The notes: a model not told the origin generated them from the letters alone. A DNA stretch of 64,000 nt from Butyriboletus loyo (GCA_038093515.1 JBBPSI010000020.1:124001-188000); one strand, 5' to 3'. Shown: positions 24,171 through 35,970, counted from the stretch's first letter. Numbers and translations are program-made.

Positions 24171-25345
24171 CTACAACCAACCCCCCTCTCTCTTTTGAGC
24201 TTCCGCATTCACTCTCGACGCGACGCCTTCGCATGTTCCCCCCCCAACGACAACCCCCTGCACAAACATCCGCCTCACATTGCGATCATCCTCATCAAAC
24301 AAAAACCGCTTCAACCACCACCTCACGTTCACCTCTGTCCTCCGGTCTTGGGAGCAGAGCCAGGCGCCGGTCAGGGTCACGAGGTAGAGGAGCGTCGCCA
24401 CCTCGAGTTTTCAGTCGGTGAAGGGACCTTTGGTGGAGGTGTGTCGGTGCGTCTGCCTCTATCTCCGGGTCCGAGTCCCAATCGGAGGACAGGTCGGAGC
24501 GGTCGTGTGTGTGCCCGTCGTGTCTACCGTATTTGCAATGCTTGCGGTGCCTGCAGTATTCACGCATGCGCTGATGCGCGCTTCATCCAGTTCCGCTTGG
24601 ACGGAGACCATCTTCGACGCCGTACTCACCATTTAAATTGTAAGTTGATGGATTATACCCACAGCCTACATCTGTGCCAAGGCCGACCTAAGGAAAAAAA
24701 ACCTGGAAGGACGACAATGATCATGAGCGAATCAACTGCGTCAAAGACTGCCTCCCGAAACTTTGACGCCGTGATCCAACAACAACCTGACCTTGGCCAT
24801 CCCGCTGCTCAGATAAAAGTTGCTCGTTATGCCTGCGCCCCTCTACGATCAACACCATCTCCATCCCAGTTCACGTTGGAGAATCGTGTTCTGCCGCAGG
24901 AGGCCGAATCGGTCGGATATCGCCGCATAGGACTGAGCGACAGGGCGAAATGGGCGTTGATGATGGAATGGACGGGCAGTTTCGCTGGTGTGTGAGAGGG
25001 GCAAGTCTTGGATATGCTTGATGAGTGTGATGGTGTCCTAGAGGGAGGTTTCTGCAATGTACTAACCAGGACAGTTCCAGTCCATCTTACATTTCCATTT
25101 CTGTCAGGGGGGCTTGTATGTGAGCGTGATTGACCACCGAGTTCATGATGGGGAATGCGCATGCCGACGAACGTCCGTTGGCCTAGAATGACTCTTTTTC
25201 AGTGGGATGGCATGTGTGAAGCGTGCGAGGTTACCTTTCTTCTGGATAATGTCCGCAAGGATGATGGTTGCATCGAGGCGTAAGCTACCATAGTAACAGC
25301 TCATCGATCATGAGCACCCTATCGCCGCAGCGCGTACACGATCAC
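24171..25345 (-). pseudogene. Guanine deaminase fragment B
   Basis: On the minus strand, pieces of a guanine deaminase gene appear in the right order but with frameshifts and gaps: YYGSLRLDATIILADII near 25230-25285, an H(P)HHE segment near 25150, a KRPPSRTP-frame exon near 25050, and the C-terminus VATLLYLVTLTGAWLCSQDR then RFLFDEDDRNVRRMFVQG at 24171-24401. The C-terminal piece has lost the segment between LQDR and the WLKRFLF helix, a deletion of about 50 codons not shared by fragments A, C or D. The HISEN segment seen in C and D is not clear here. It is non-functional. Confidence 0.7.
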
Positions 25346-26390
25346 AACTGACCATGGTGGGCCGCCTCTACAAATCGGTCCACCGCCAATAATGAATGTG
25401 ACTGCGTTCCGAAGCATTGGAATGAGGGGGCATAGGAGCGGGCGTCGGTCACTGCTTTGCGACATCGGAAAACTGAGATGAGTGCAGTTGCAGAACATAT
25501 CCTGGAATGACACGGACGTTGGCGAAAACTCACCTCAAGAAGGTGGACGAGCCTACCTTTGCGATGCTGGGTTGGCCTCCGGAAGATGGACCGGTCTCGG
25601 TTGTGAGCCCCGAGGGTATGAACCGTAGTCATCTTTCCCGACCTCTGGTCGTCATCTCTCTGCCCGTCAAGGTGAGCTCCACGAAAGACTGTTTCTCAGG
25701 GCACAGCAGATTCTACATTTGTGGAATAAACGGATGTATTATGAGCAGGTGATGTTCCTATCGTGACTTTGATACAAAATCAAAAGGAAGACCGTCGGAG
25801 CCTGTTGCTAATGGCACTGGCGGAGGTTAATTAGAGGGGGAGGGAGAAAGCGGTTACAAAGCACAACGAACTGTTATTGATCCCAAGACGAGAATGAAGG
25901 GGTGAATATGCATTGTCATCATCCTTGAGCAGTGGCCCCACTGCTGCGTAACTCACTCCCTCGTTGTTTCTCGTTCTGGTAAAACCCGAGAACGATTGCG
26001 TCTATCGACAATTCGGAGGTCGCCACCACGACTGCAACCCGCGCCAATTGATTTGATGGTGATTGAGAGTGGTCACGCATAGAGCAATCTTCAAGGTGTG
26101 GTGTACAAGGAATGACGGATTTCGAGTGAGCGGCCGTCGTGCAAGAAAACCCGAAGAGGGATTCAGACGCAACTTCCTACCATGGGCAAGGCAACCGGCC
26201 TACAACTCAGTGTTTGAGCGGAATTCCACCATGCACCAAAGACATTACAGAATACTATATGCATCGAGCCCGTATATACAGGATGTCAGAATATGTTCGA
26301 CAATGATGTGTTTATAACTGACATTTTTCGGAAGCAATCGTCACTAGCAGGCACACTCGGACTACCAGGCGTACTTGGATTACCGCTGAG
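25346..26390. other. Spacer unique to this repeat unit
   Basis: About 1 kb between guanine deaminase fragment B and the block that precedes the second WD40 pseudogene. It has no counterpart in the next unit, where the two blocks abut at about 34205. It holds only short open frames. Either it is ancestral sequence lost from the next unit, or an insertion; I cannot decide which. Confidence 0.45.
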
Positions 26391-27093
26391 TGAAGTTATA
26401 GATGAAATTCGTTGGTACCTGTGGCTGAGGCACGCTTCGTGAGACAAGCTTCAAAACATTTTGTTATGCACTTTATGACTGGTATAGGGAAAGACGAACA
26501 AGGGAGGGAGCGACAAAAGAAGCCCTGTCGTGGTTGTCGAGTGCTGACCTGTGGGTCGCGGCTCGGGCTGGACCGTGAATGAAGGCTGATGGTGAGTTCG
26601 AAGGGGAAGAGGATGATCAAGACGACAAGACTAATAACAAGATTAGAAACTTGAAGAGGAAGAGGAAAAGAGTCGACGGCGGCAAGAACGTCTGAGACGG
26701 TAGTACTTGTGGGGACAATTTACTGTCAATTCGTAGGTAAGGACACAAAACTAGTGGTGGCAAAGGGGAAAGGACAATACGACATGATAAGGGACTGCGG
26801 GCGCAAACGTGGAGAGGTGATGAGTGAGAGAAATAAAGGTCCAGATGATGCGTTGCTGTGCGCATATTAGCTACTGTGAACGGTGAGTAGCAACGGTAGA
26901 ATCCTTGCAGAAATTTGGGTAGTGTGGATTGGGGTGAGAACCAGCGCTGAAAGATGAATATCAGTGTATGAGCTGATGTATATCGATAAGGAGGCACCTG
27001 TACAGCAGGGCCAGCAGGCGACAAAAGCGTACCGTCACTGGACGACCGCGCCTCGTTTCTTCCATCGCTCAGTGACATGTCTCGGAGAGGTCA
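26391..27093. repeat. Block preceding second WD40 pseudogene 1
   Basis: This stretch matches 34205-34818, including the segments around 26520-26640 and 26750-26960. Minus-strand open frames here (NMRTATHHLDLYF and following) are rich in Leu, Phe and Ser and are probably chance. By position it is the promoter and leader of the decayed second WD40 gene downstream. Confidence 0.6.
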
Positions 27094-28190
27094 ATGAATG
27101 GTGAGCACATCGGCGAGACATTCGAGAGTGTGATCCTGACAGGGACCAAACAGTCGGCGAGTGCAAACAGTTCCCCCGCCAGCACCGTTCAACAGCAGGC
27201 AAAACACATCAAAATCGATGCTCTAGATAGCATGTACTCGGTCGCCTTCCTCGTTTGGAAGCACATCATGGGCGGTGTTGGGGACAGAGAGACTCGACGT
27301 TGGCGAATGGAAGACGGCGTGGAGGTGGGGACGCCAATGAATGCAGGAAGTTCTGTTTATGACACCGCAGTGTCACGAGATGGAATGGCTCGTGAGTGGG
27401 ACGTACAACAGGTGACGGTGTGGAGCAGGAAGAGCCACGAAAAGCTGACTGCGTTCCGGGGACACAAGAGGGCGGTGTCTGCGGTGGACGTCCCTCCAGC
27501 ATCGCGAGCGGGTCGGATGACTACACTGCCTGCGTCTGGTCGCCGTCGACTAGTTAGCGACTGCTCGGCCCCTTCAATCGCAACGACACTGTCACCGTCG
27601 CCAAATTCTCGCCCGACGGACGGCCACTGCCGCCGCGTATTACGACTCCGTTCAGATCTACGACAGTCGGAACGGCCGCCTCCTCGTCGATGTCCCAATT
27701 AAAGTCGACTCACTGTTGAACTAATGCCTTGCTTGGACCAGCGATAGCCAACAATATCTTGTGACAGAAACATCAACGTCCACCGGGACGACGCACTCTC
27801 AATGGCCTATCCACAGCAACAAGCAGCTCGGCTATATCGCCCTGACGAGCAAGAACACGTTCACCGCAGCCTCCGCAATGTCATCGGTCTCATTCTGGGA
27901 CACTACAACGCACAAGCAGATCGGGTCCGTCTTCCAGCATTCAACTAGTGTCGTAGGCATGATCATCTCAGCAAACTGTGGCCTTGCGATAGCCCGCCAC
28001 GCGACAATCACGCTTTGCAGTCTCCCTGGTACCCTTCCCTCACCCTATGTTAACAGTGTGGGTGCATTTGCATCGAAATCTTGCCGTATGAGACGGTTTC
28101 TGATGACAAACATTTTATTGACTGCTGCAGGTTTCCGCTGAGCACGACATTTGGCAGAAAAGGTCGATCTTGAAGCGACAACCGAGTCCT
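27094..28190 (+). pseudogene. Second-type WD40 gene, decayed copy 1
   Basis: This gene differs from the five-copy WD40 family but is also a WD40 repeat protein. Readable pieces are SVAFLVWKHIMGGVGDRETR, HEKLTAFRGHKRAVSAVDV, WPIHSNKQLGYIALTS and SVSFWDTTTHKQIGSVFQHS. They lie in different frames, with frameshifts near 27500 and 27700 and without a continuous exon path. The end runs into a Lys/Glu-rich segment and then directly into a UGDH fragment at about 28205. The sister copy at 34819-35970 is slightly better preserved. Confidence 0.75.
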
Positions 28191-28204
28191 TTCGTGCACA
28201 GAAC

Positions 28205-28600
28205 AGGAATGCTGACCACCTGCTCGTAGTTGGCGCTGATTATTTCGGTCTGTGCTGGTTCTCTGGCGAGGTTGCTATATGAGATAACTCTTTTGTAGCA
28301 TTCTACTAGGTGGTCTCACCTGCTCGGTCATAGCTCTCAAATGTCCCCGGTTCAGGTCACGATTGTGGATCTGAACCAGTTTCGGATTGATGCCTGGAAT
28401 AGCCCGGACGACGAGCTGCCAGTTTACGAGATGTTGTTCGTCAAGCTCGAGTCGCCGATCACAATCTCTTCTTTTCTACAGATGTCGACAATGGTATCCG
28501 AGAAGCCGAACCTATTTTTTCAGCGTCAATGCTCCCACCAAGAAGAAGGGCGTCGGGGCCGGTTTTGCTCCAGACATAAAGCTTGAATTTCGAACGTTAT
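28205..28600 (+). pseudogene. UGDH exon 2-3 fragment, copy 1
   Basis: The sequence begins in the last bases of UGDH intron 1 and continues through exon 2, intron 2 and exon 3 of the parent at 44374-44750: [20 protein letters not shown] is readable. A frameshift follows around 28430 (YEM in place of YEPGLED), and the invariant GAGYVG becomes GADYFG. After about 28595 the parent's exon-3/intron-3 sequence changes abruptly into exon 2 of the Pro/Ser-rich gene (YSKLKVEQGW). It is a dead fragment that still keeps the parent's intron 2. Confidence 0.85.
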
Positions 28601-29091
28601 CCACATATTCCAAACTCAAGGTCGAGCAAGGTTGGGTGTCAGATTATAGTTCATTTGTACTCGGGTGCGTTTTGTTGCTCACCGTCACGATCGGACCAGC
28701 AGCGACAAAATATCAACGAAGTCGATAACCTCTACTTTCATCATTCCATCTCAAGGGTATGCGACAGCGTGCGGGACAGAGACCTATGCGACCGTGATCT
28801 ATCCACCTGCACCTGTGCCCGCCGAGACACACGTCGTCCAGTCCAGCACCCTGTGGGATGCCTCATCAAACTGTGGGATCATCGCCGTCGGCCAACGATG
28901 GTTCGTCATCTGGTTCTGTCTCACCACCTTCCCAATCGCCATTAGAGAACGCCACACCGAGGACGGCCAGTATTGCTCATAGTCCCAGCCATACACTCCC
29001 GTCCACGCACTCGTGGCTGTCGCACCTCTCTCGACCTCGACGAGCCGTCCACTGTCTCTACGTAGGTGGCGCGAGCAATAGGAATGGGTAG
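28600..29091 (+). pseudogene. Pro/Ser-rich gene fragment with internal deletion
   Basis: The fragment starts within exon 2 of the Pro/Ser-rich gene (KLKVEQGW), includes intron 2 and the start of exon 3 (QRQNINEVDNLYFHH), then breaks frame. Most of exon 3 is deleted; the sequence resumes at the last eight codons, GGASNRNG, at 29068-29091. It then continues into the shared 3' flank. It is not functional. Confidence 0.8.
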
Positions 29092-29542
29092 GGGATATCA
29101 TTATAGGGACCATGCATCAAAAATCAAGCATAGATCATGGGGACCACAGGTGTGGGGGGTCGACTGTTTTTTCTTTCCCTTCCTTTATGGATTAATCTGA
29201 CCACACGCACATCTACCAACTATTAATGACAAATGCATTGATTTATAATTCATGTTTTTTTTTCGCGAGGACTGAAGATGCGGCTCTACGTGGACTTTGG
29301 ACGGGAATGCCAGATTAGCCCAAAGGCGCGTCGTGTCGACGTCCATTCGTCCATAATGAATGCGTTGCGCCTCCATCCACACTGGTCGAGATTGATGGTT
29401 TGTTGTAATTGGGTCTGTTATGGGATAACTTACTGCCTCGCAATGCTGCATCTATCGTTCACTCGCTCCAGCTACTTGACCAGTACCAATATACCCATGT
29501 TCTTTGTGCAGCTCATACTCACGTATTCTGGTTGTCCCATGT
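29092..29542. repeat. Shared 3' flank, copy at 29 kb
   Basis: A near-identical copy of the 20174-20617 block. It contains the same post-stop stretch and the AT-rich segment, and leads into the tail of WD40 copy 4. No gene is seen. Confidence 0.75.
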
Positions 29543-31981
29543 TCACTCTGCATTGCTCACTTGTGTCGAGGTATGAATTGCGCATTGCGAAATCGGAATC
29601 AGATGAGCGGAGCCATCAGTGTCGGACAGAACATCGAATCGAGATGATGGACGACGACAAACGTCGACTTTCTTCAGCTTTATGAGCGGCGAAGTGGGTA
29701 TAACATATGAACAATAATGTCTACTCGTAACAGCTTCCAGTTCACCTCCAGCACGGAGAACGGTGTGATAAATGTCCAAACCCATAAATGAACGTCGCAT
29801 ACATGCATCAATGCGTCCCATCTTCGCTGACTGACGCCCGGCAGCACGAGCACCGGCAGAACAACCATGCGGGTAACTTGAACGCGATCGCAACCATAGT
29901 GTCGCCTGCTTCTTCCTGCTGTATTCCGCCGTGAGCCGAGCAATCAATGTTAATAGACAGGGTGAACGCGCACCACGACATGGAACCCCGATGGCACGAC
30001 CAAAGGTTGAGATGCATCTTGCGTTTGCTGTGCCTAATAAAACGTGAGCTGTCTCGATGTGAATTATCGCCACGACATAAACATACGGAGACTGCTCTCG
30101 TTGGGTCTGCCGAACTTTGTCCGCTAGTGGAAGCATCCTGGTTCGAATGGCTCGCCTCAGCAGCCTTGGTACCCCTTTTAGGCTGAGTTGGGATAAGCAT
30201 GGGCGCCGACAAACAAACTAAACAACCGACGAACCTCTTTGGCTGGTTTTATGAGTTGGATTCCTGATGCGACCGTTCGCTAACATGGTTCGTCAGACAC
30301 ACTGCACACAGTTCGTCTACCGAAGAAGAGAACACGCACCGGCTTACGCTTAGCTGCAGCCATCCACGAACGCCCCACGTTTGCAGTATTCCTTCTCGCC
30401 GGTGAGTTGGAACGAGATCGGGAGTTGGCGGGTCGACTGGGCGCGCTGGAACGGCCATCTGGATGATGCGAATTCTGGGTCTTCTCGCCCCTCCTGCTCA
30501 CTCTCTCCAGCCACCTTTTGGCCATCTGGATGCCCCCAGACGACTCGGGAGTATCGCGGTGTTCGTCTGGATAAGGGAGGATACAATCAGGAGGTCTGGT
30601 GGCGGTGACATGGCTTGGGACGAACCTGACGCACCCTCATGATGATGGATAGAGGATGCAGCAGACGGTGCCTGCGGTGGCATCAACACGAAAGCGAGAG
30701 TACAGTAAGATGAGCACAAACCTCATCAAAGTCGAACAAGGCTTCAGGCGCACTGGTAGGCACCTCAGCCTTATGCTGTGATGAAAACCAGCGTCGAAAA
30801 GGAAAGCGACAAAGTCGTACCTCGAGTAGGTCATCATCTCTGGCTTTGGCGTGACTCTCCGGCTCGGGTGGACTTGGTGTCATTGGTTGCTGGGGGCCAT
30901 TGGCTTCTTCTTCAGCTTCACTAGGCGCCTAAAACAGAGGAATAACAATGTGTACATGCCAACATCATAGATGCATAAACACTTACATGAAATGGACCAT
31001 ATGAGTCTGGAAGGATACCACTGAGATTGCGAATGGTGATTTTCCCATCATCTGTTCCAGTGGCAACATAAACACCATCTGTGGAGAGAGCAGTTGAGTA
31101 TATGTCTTGACTGTCCTTGATGGCAGGGCCAATCCAAGCAAGTGTTGAAGTGTCCCAGAATGAGATGGTCCTTGCTGCGAAGGTGGCGAGGAACTTCCCA
31201 TTGGCAGCTAGAGCGAGCCTCCCACTGTAATCATCTCCTTCAACCTGCTCTGACTCGGCCAGTCGAAACCCAGTGGATGAATTGAAAGCGACAATTTTAT
31301 TATTGGGAGAGGCAATAAGAACTTGCGCCCCATCGTTCGACCATGCAAGGGGCCCAGGAGTGATTGAGACCCAAGTGTGTTCTATGTTGGCCTCGATAGT
31401 GATGAGTTGGTCGCCGTTTCGACTGTCGAAGATACGAACCCGATCGTCGCGGCAGGCAGTGGCGACATGTTCACCACTTGGGGAAAATTTAATTCCTTTA
31501 ATGTTATTGTCATGTTGGAGTGGGCCGACCAATCTCTTCCCAGTGGTGATGTTCCAAATGTTTGCTTCATGGTCACCTTCAGCAATACCGGTGGCAAACG
31601 TGGTACTGTCAGGCGAGATGTCAACAGTCGCCACCCACTTTGTACCCTCCACATGGATGGCCTTTTCTTGGATTTCGGCATCCCATACACTTGCACCCTC
31701 CTGCTGAGTCCCGCACACCACCCATTTGTGGTCATTTGACACAGAAATGGCGCCAGTCAAGCCCATTTCCTGCTTTCCCACCTGTTTACCATCTGCAACT
31801 CGCCATCGTCGAATCCCATTGTTACTCCCGCTTAATAAATGCTTTCCGTCAGGGTGGAAAGCAAGTGCCCACACAGTACCAAGGTTGGAGTCATCAAGGA
31901 CTATCGTATTTTCTTGCAGAATTGTCAGTATTCCACAGTCGCTCCTGAGAACTGCTACACACTGTTTTGTGTTGACGACAT
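29543..31981 (-). CDS. WD40 beta-propeller protein, family copy 4
   Basis: Exon 1 is 31963-31981 and exon 2 is 30987-31912, an intact propeller frame. Copy 4 reads LDDSNLGTVWALAFHPDGKH in blade 1. It is closest to copy 3: the tail shares the KLKKVDVCRRPSSRFDVL segment and the long last exon with a possible stop at 29543-29545. The acidic exon after the propeller reads PPEPESHAKARDDDLLE. Splice sites are conserved. The frame is open across the whole propeller despite scattered amino-acid changes, most of them conservative. It has the same neighbours as copy 3 and the same orientation, about 8.9 kb apart, consistent with tandem duplication of a larger unit. Confidence 0.8.
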
Positions 31982-33115
31982 CTTTGCGAATGGTGTATGT
32001 CCGTATGTTTCGCAGGATCAAGAAGCAAGGTGGCGAACTCGAGTGGTGGTACAGAGAGAGCTGGATTCATAAACACGTTTCTGCCTTCTCGGTTGCGCAG
32101 GCACCTCGTGTCATTGGCGCTTATTCTTATGAACAGCCCAGCTAGGTGACCTCATTGGTCGTTGCATTGACCAGGCAATCAGTGGACGTTGGCGTCATCG
32201 AACAGTCTTGGTATGCAACTTCCGATTGTGCGCTATATCTCCTCGGCTGACCCACTATGTTGCAGGCCTCTATCTCGGTTGCGCATGCCATGCAGAGTAG
32301 AACATAGCTCAGACAGCTCATCAAGGCTTCGAGTACATCCACGATTCTGTCCCCTGGGTTGCTGGCGAGACGTTGGAGGAGAATATCAAGCATGTCCTGT
32401 CTACATGCAAACACGAAACTCGTGGATATATATTGGCAAAGACGGCAAGCCTGGGTGCATCGGGTTTGTATCCGGCAGGTCTAGCTTGAGATCACTCTCG
32501 AGTCGTTTTCTGAATTGCGACCTTGATCCCACAGTCCCTCGAATGTCCAACACTCCAAATATGCATCCTGCCAGTGCCGTTCTCTACGTCCATGAATGTG
32601 GCAGACGCATCAAGTGGGTGGATCAGGCATGATGTGACATTCTCATCGGTCTCCAGCTAGTATTTCATCTGCGATCATGGCTGCTTGACCTGCATCAGAC
32701 TCACAAATGGGTTTCCTCACCAGTGATAGCGCTTGGCACCGGTGACCACGGTATGTAGTACTACGAACCAAACCTGGGACGTATACATCACTCGCTCTGA
32801 GCACCTTAAAGGACATGGTTCTGCACCCGACTAAAGCCGGACAAGAAACGGAAACGGACTAATGCAGGTCATCCAGGAACACCTGTTCTCGAGGATGTGA
32901 TCTACAGTTTGTGAAGCGGGGAGGGGAGCCACGAGCCACATCCCACTTGCACTTGCGAGCAATACATGAGATGTTATCTCTCGCTCTCGCGTCTGGTTAG
33001 ACATGCAAGGTGTCCTACACCCAGGACATCTGCACATTCCGAGTCCCCGCTGTGGGTGTGTCCATTGCTTACATGCCAGAAGCGGAAGATAAAGTACATT
33101 GATCATGGAACCAAA
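31982..33115. repeat. 5' flank and spacer of WD40 copy 4
   Basis: This is the most complete version of the flank. On the minus strand the pieces DASATFMDVENGTG, SQFRKRLESDL, LPSLPIYIHE and MLDILLQRLASNPGDRIVDV are readable in sequence but in alternating frames. The remaining 500 bp are the noncoding spacer leading to guanine deaminase fragment C. Confidence 0.65.
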
Positions 33116-34204
33116 CTATTGTAATCGTATGTCGTTCGTTAGCAACGCTCCTACAACCACCGACCGACCCCCCTCTCTCTTTCGAGTTTCCGCATCCACT
33201 CTCGACACGATGCATTCGCATCCCCCAACGACAACCCCTTGCACAAACACCCGCCTCACATTGCGATCATCCCCACCAAACAAAAGCTGCTCTAGCCACC
33301 GCCTCGTCTTCTCCTTCGTCCTCTGCATCTCGTGCTCGTCCACCCCCTCGCCCCACACAGCCAGGTTCTCCGTCGCGTTGTCAAGACTGACATGCAGCGC
33401 GTCGAACGCTTTCCGACCGCAAAGGACCTGATGCGGTCTTGGAGGCAGGGCCAGGCGCCGGCCAGGGTCACGAAGTAGAGGAGCGTCGCCACCTCGAGTT
33501 TTCTGTCGGTGAAAGGTCCTTTGGTGGGGGTGTGTCGGTGCCGATGGGCGTGGTGCTTGTGAGGTTCACGGTGGCACGCTGTCTCTACCTCTGTTTCCGA
33601 GTCCGAGATCGACGGATTATACCTACCGCCTACATCCATGCCAATGCCGACTTGAGGAAAAAAACCTGGAAAGAGGACGACAATGTTGATGAGCGAATCA
33701 ACTACTTCAAAGACGGCCTTCCGAAACCGAGGGGACTGGCATGCCATACCTTGACGCCGTGCTCGAATAACAACCCAACCTTGGCCATCCTGCTGCTCAA
33801 ATAAAAGTCGCTCGTCGGACAATGTGCCATGCCTGCACCCTGCTTTACGATCAGCTCCATCTCCACTCCGTTACCGTTGGAGAATTGTGTTCTGCCACAG
33901 GAGGCCGAATCGGTCGTACATCGCTGCGCAGGACTCCGCGTTGAAGCATCTGAGCGCATCCTCTACCTCCCTTCGGTTCTCTGAGATGTGGGTCTGGATG
34001 GAGACATAGGGCAAGGGCGGGGCGAGCTCGCCGAGGTAAGTGGGGAGCGACAGGGCGAAACGGGGGTTGATGACAGGATGTGCGAGAGGGGCAAGTCTTG
34101 GGTGTGCTTGATGAGCGCGATGGTGTCCTGGAGGGAGGTCTTTTCAATGTAGTAACCAGGGCAGTTCCACCAAATTCATGATGGGGAATATGCATGCCAA
34201 CGAA
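33116..34204 (-). pseudogene. Guanine deaminase fragment C
   Basis: The minus-strand pieces, in order, are an IPHHEFGG segment near 34170-34195, a KTSLQDTIALIKHTQDLP segment near 34100, HPVINPRFALSL near 34050, LGELAPPLPYV then IQTHISENRREVEDALR at about 33940-34015, AMYDRFGLLWQNTIL, and the C-terminus EVATLLYFVTLAGA with CLQDRIRSFAVGK and LLFGGDDRNVRRVFVQG. HISEN and PRFALS are hallmarks of guanine deaminase. The pieces need at least two frame changes beyond plausible introns, and the LHLDA / LADI region is missing, with the break at about 34205. It is a pseudogene. Confidence 0.8.
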
Positions 34205-34818
34205 ATGAGCAGTCGTCGTGCAAGATAAGGAAAGACGAACAAAGGAGGGAGCGACAAAAGAAGCCCTGTCGCGGTTGTCGAGTGCTGACTTGTGGGTCGG
34301 GGCTCGGGCTGGACCGTGAATGAAGGCTGATGGCGAGTTCGAAGGGCAAGAGGATAATCAAGACGACAAGACTAATGACAAGATTAGAAAGTTGAAGAGG
34401 AAGAGGAACAGAGTCGACGGCGGCAAGAACATCTGAGACGGTAGTACGGTGGGGACAATTTGCTGTAAATTCGTAGGTAAGGACACAAAACTGGTGGTGG
34501 CAAAGGAGAAAGGAGAAAGGACAATACGACGTGATAAGGGACTGCGCACGCAAACATGGAGAGGTGATGAGCGAGAGAAATAAAGGTCCAGATGATGCGT
34601 TGCGGTGCGCATGTTAGCTACCGTGAGCGATGAGTAGCAACGGCGAAATCCTTGCAGAAATTTGGGTAGTGTGGATTGGGGCGAGAATCAGCGCCGAGAG
34701 ATGATTATAAGTGATGTATATCGATAAGGAGGCACCTGTAAAGCAGGCGACAAAAGCGTACCATGTCACTGAGCGATGGAAGAAACGACTCGTTTCTTCC
34801 ATCGCTCAGTGACATGTC
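34205..34818. repeat. Block preceding second WD40 pseudogene 2
   Basis: Copy of 26391-27093. It contains a perfect hairpin at 34762-34816 that the other copy lacks. No gene is supported. Confidence 0.6.
34762..34816. repeat. Perfect inverted repeat, 26-bp arms, 3-bp loop
   Basis: Bases 34762-34787 are the exact reverse complement of 34791-34816, with ACT between. The right arm is conserved in the sister block near 27053-27078, but the left arm there is different apart from a short GTCACTG match. The hairpin therefore arose in this copy after duplication. Confidence 0.95.
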
Positions 34819-35970
34819 TTGGAGAGGTCAATGAATGGTGAGCACATCGCCGAGACATTCGAGAGTGTGATATTGCTATGGAGACCCAAGAGTTGGCGAG
34901 GGCAAACAGTCCCCCCGCCAGCACCGTTCAACAGTAGGCAAAACCCATCATACTCGGTCGCCTTCCTCGTTTGGAAGCGCATCGTGGGCGGTGTTGGGGA
35001 CAAAGAGATTGGACGTCGGCGAATGGAAGACGGCGAGGAGGTGGGGACTAGTCTGGTCACCAGACTAGGCGGGGACGCCAACGGATGCAGGAAGTTCTGT
35101 TTATGACATCGCGGTGCCACGAGATGGAAAGTGGCTCGTGAGTGGGACGTACAGTGGCCGGGTGACGGTGTGGAGTGCGATGAGCCACGAAAAGCTGACT
35201 GCGTTCCGGGGACACAAGAGGGCGGTGTTTGCGGTGGACGGTCTCTCCAGCATCGCGAGCGGGTCGGATGACTACGCTGCCTGCGTCTGGTCGCCGTCGA
35301 CTAGTCAGCGACTGCTCGGCCCCTTCAATCACAACCACATTGTCACTGTCGCCAAATTCTCGCCCGACAGACGCCTCATTGCCGCTGCCGCGTATTACGA
35401 CTCCGTTCAGAATCTGCGACAGTCAGAACGGCCGCCTCCTCGTCGATGCCCCAATTAAAGTTGACTCACTGTTGAACTAATGCCTTGCTTGGACCAGTGA
35501 TAGCCAGCAATATCTTGCGACAGAAACATCAACGTCCACCGGGACGACGCACTCTCAATGGCCCATCCACAGCAACAAGCAGCTCGGCCGTATCGCCCTG
35601 GCGAGCAACAGCACGTTCACCGCAGCCTCCGCCATGTCATCGGTCTCATTCTATGACACTACAACGCATAAGCAGATCGGGTTTGTCTTCCAGCATTCAA
35701 CTAGTGTTGTAGGCATGATCATCTCAGCAAACTGTAACCTTGCGATAGCCTGCCATGGGACAATCACGCTTCGCAGTCTCCATGGCACCCTTCCCTTACC
35801 CCATGTTAACAGTGTGAGTGCATTTGCATCGAAATCTCGCCATATGAGACGGTCTCTAATGACAAACACTTTATTGACTGCTGCAGGTTTTCGATGAGCA
35901 CGACATCTAGCGCTTGAAGGCAGAAAAGGCCGATCTTGAAGTGACAACCGAGTCCTTTCGTGCTCAGAAC
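34819..35970 (+). pseudogene. Second-type WD40 gene, decayed copy 2
   Basis: A better preserved sister of 27094-28190. Over 35114-35400 it reads continuously as WD40 blades: KWLVSGTYSGRVTVWSAMSH, FRGHKRAVFAVDGLSSIASG and FSPDRRLIAAAAYYDSV. A frameshift follows near 35410, then blades resume in another frame (SVSFYDTTTHKQIGFVFQHS at 35634 onward). An intron with a TGCAG acceptor lies near 35885. The last piece reads RLKAEKADLEVTTESF, a helical tail, after an in-frame TAG. The 5' part contains a palindromic insertion at 35043-35076. It ends at the junction with UGDH intron-1 sequence at about 35968. Confidence 0.75.
35043..35076. repeat. Short palindromic insertion flanked by GGGGAC direct repeats
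   Basis: Compared with the sister pseudogene (GTGGGGACGCCAATG near 27325), this copy has an extra 28 bp: a 21-nt perfect palindrome (35048-35068, centre C) between two GGGGAC copies (35043-35048 and 35071-35076). The direct repeats look like a 6-bp target-site duplication or a template-slippage product. Confidence 0.85.

Noticed and set aside
24069..24995. Plus-strand 308-codon open frame
   Set aside because: It lies antisense to guanine deaminase fragment B, whose family motifs are on the minus strand.
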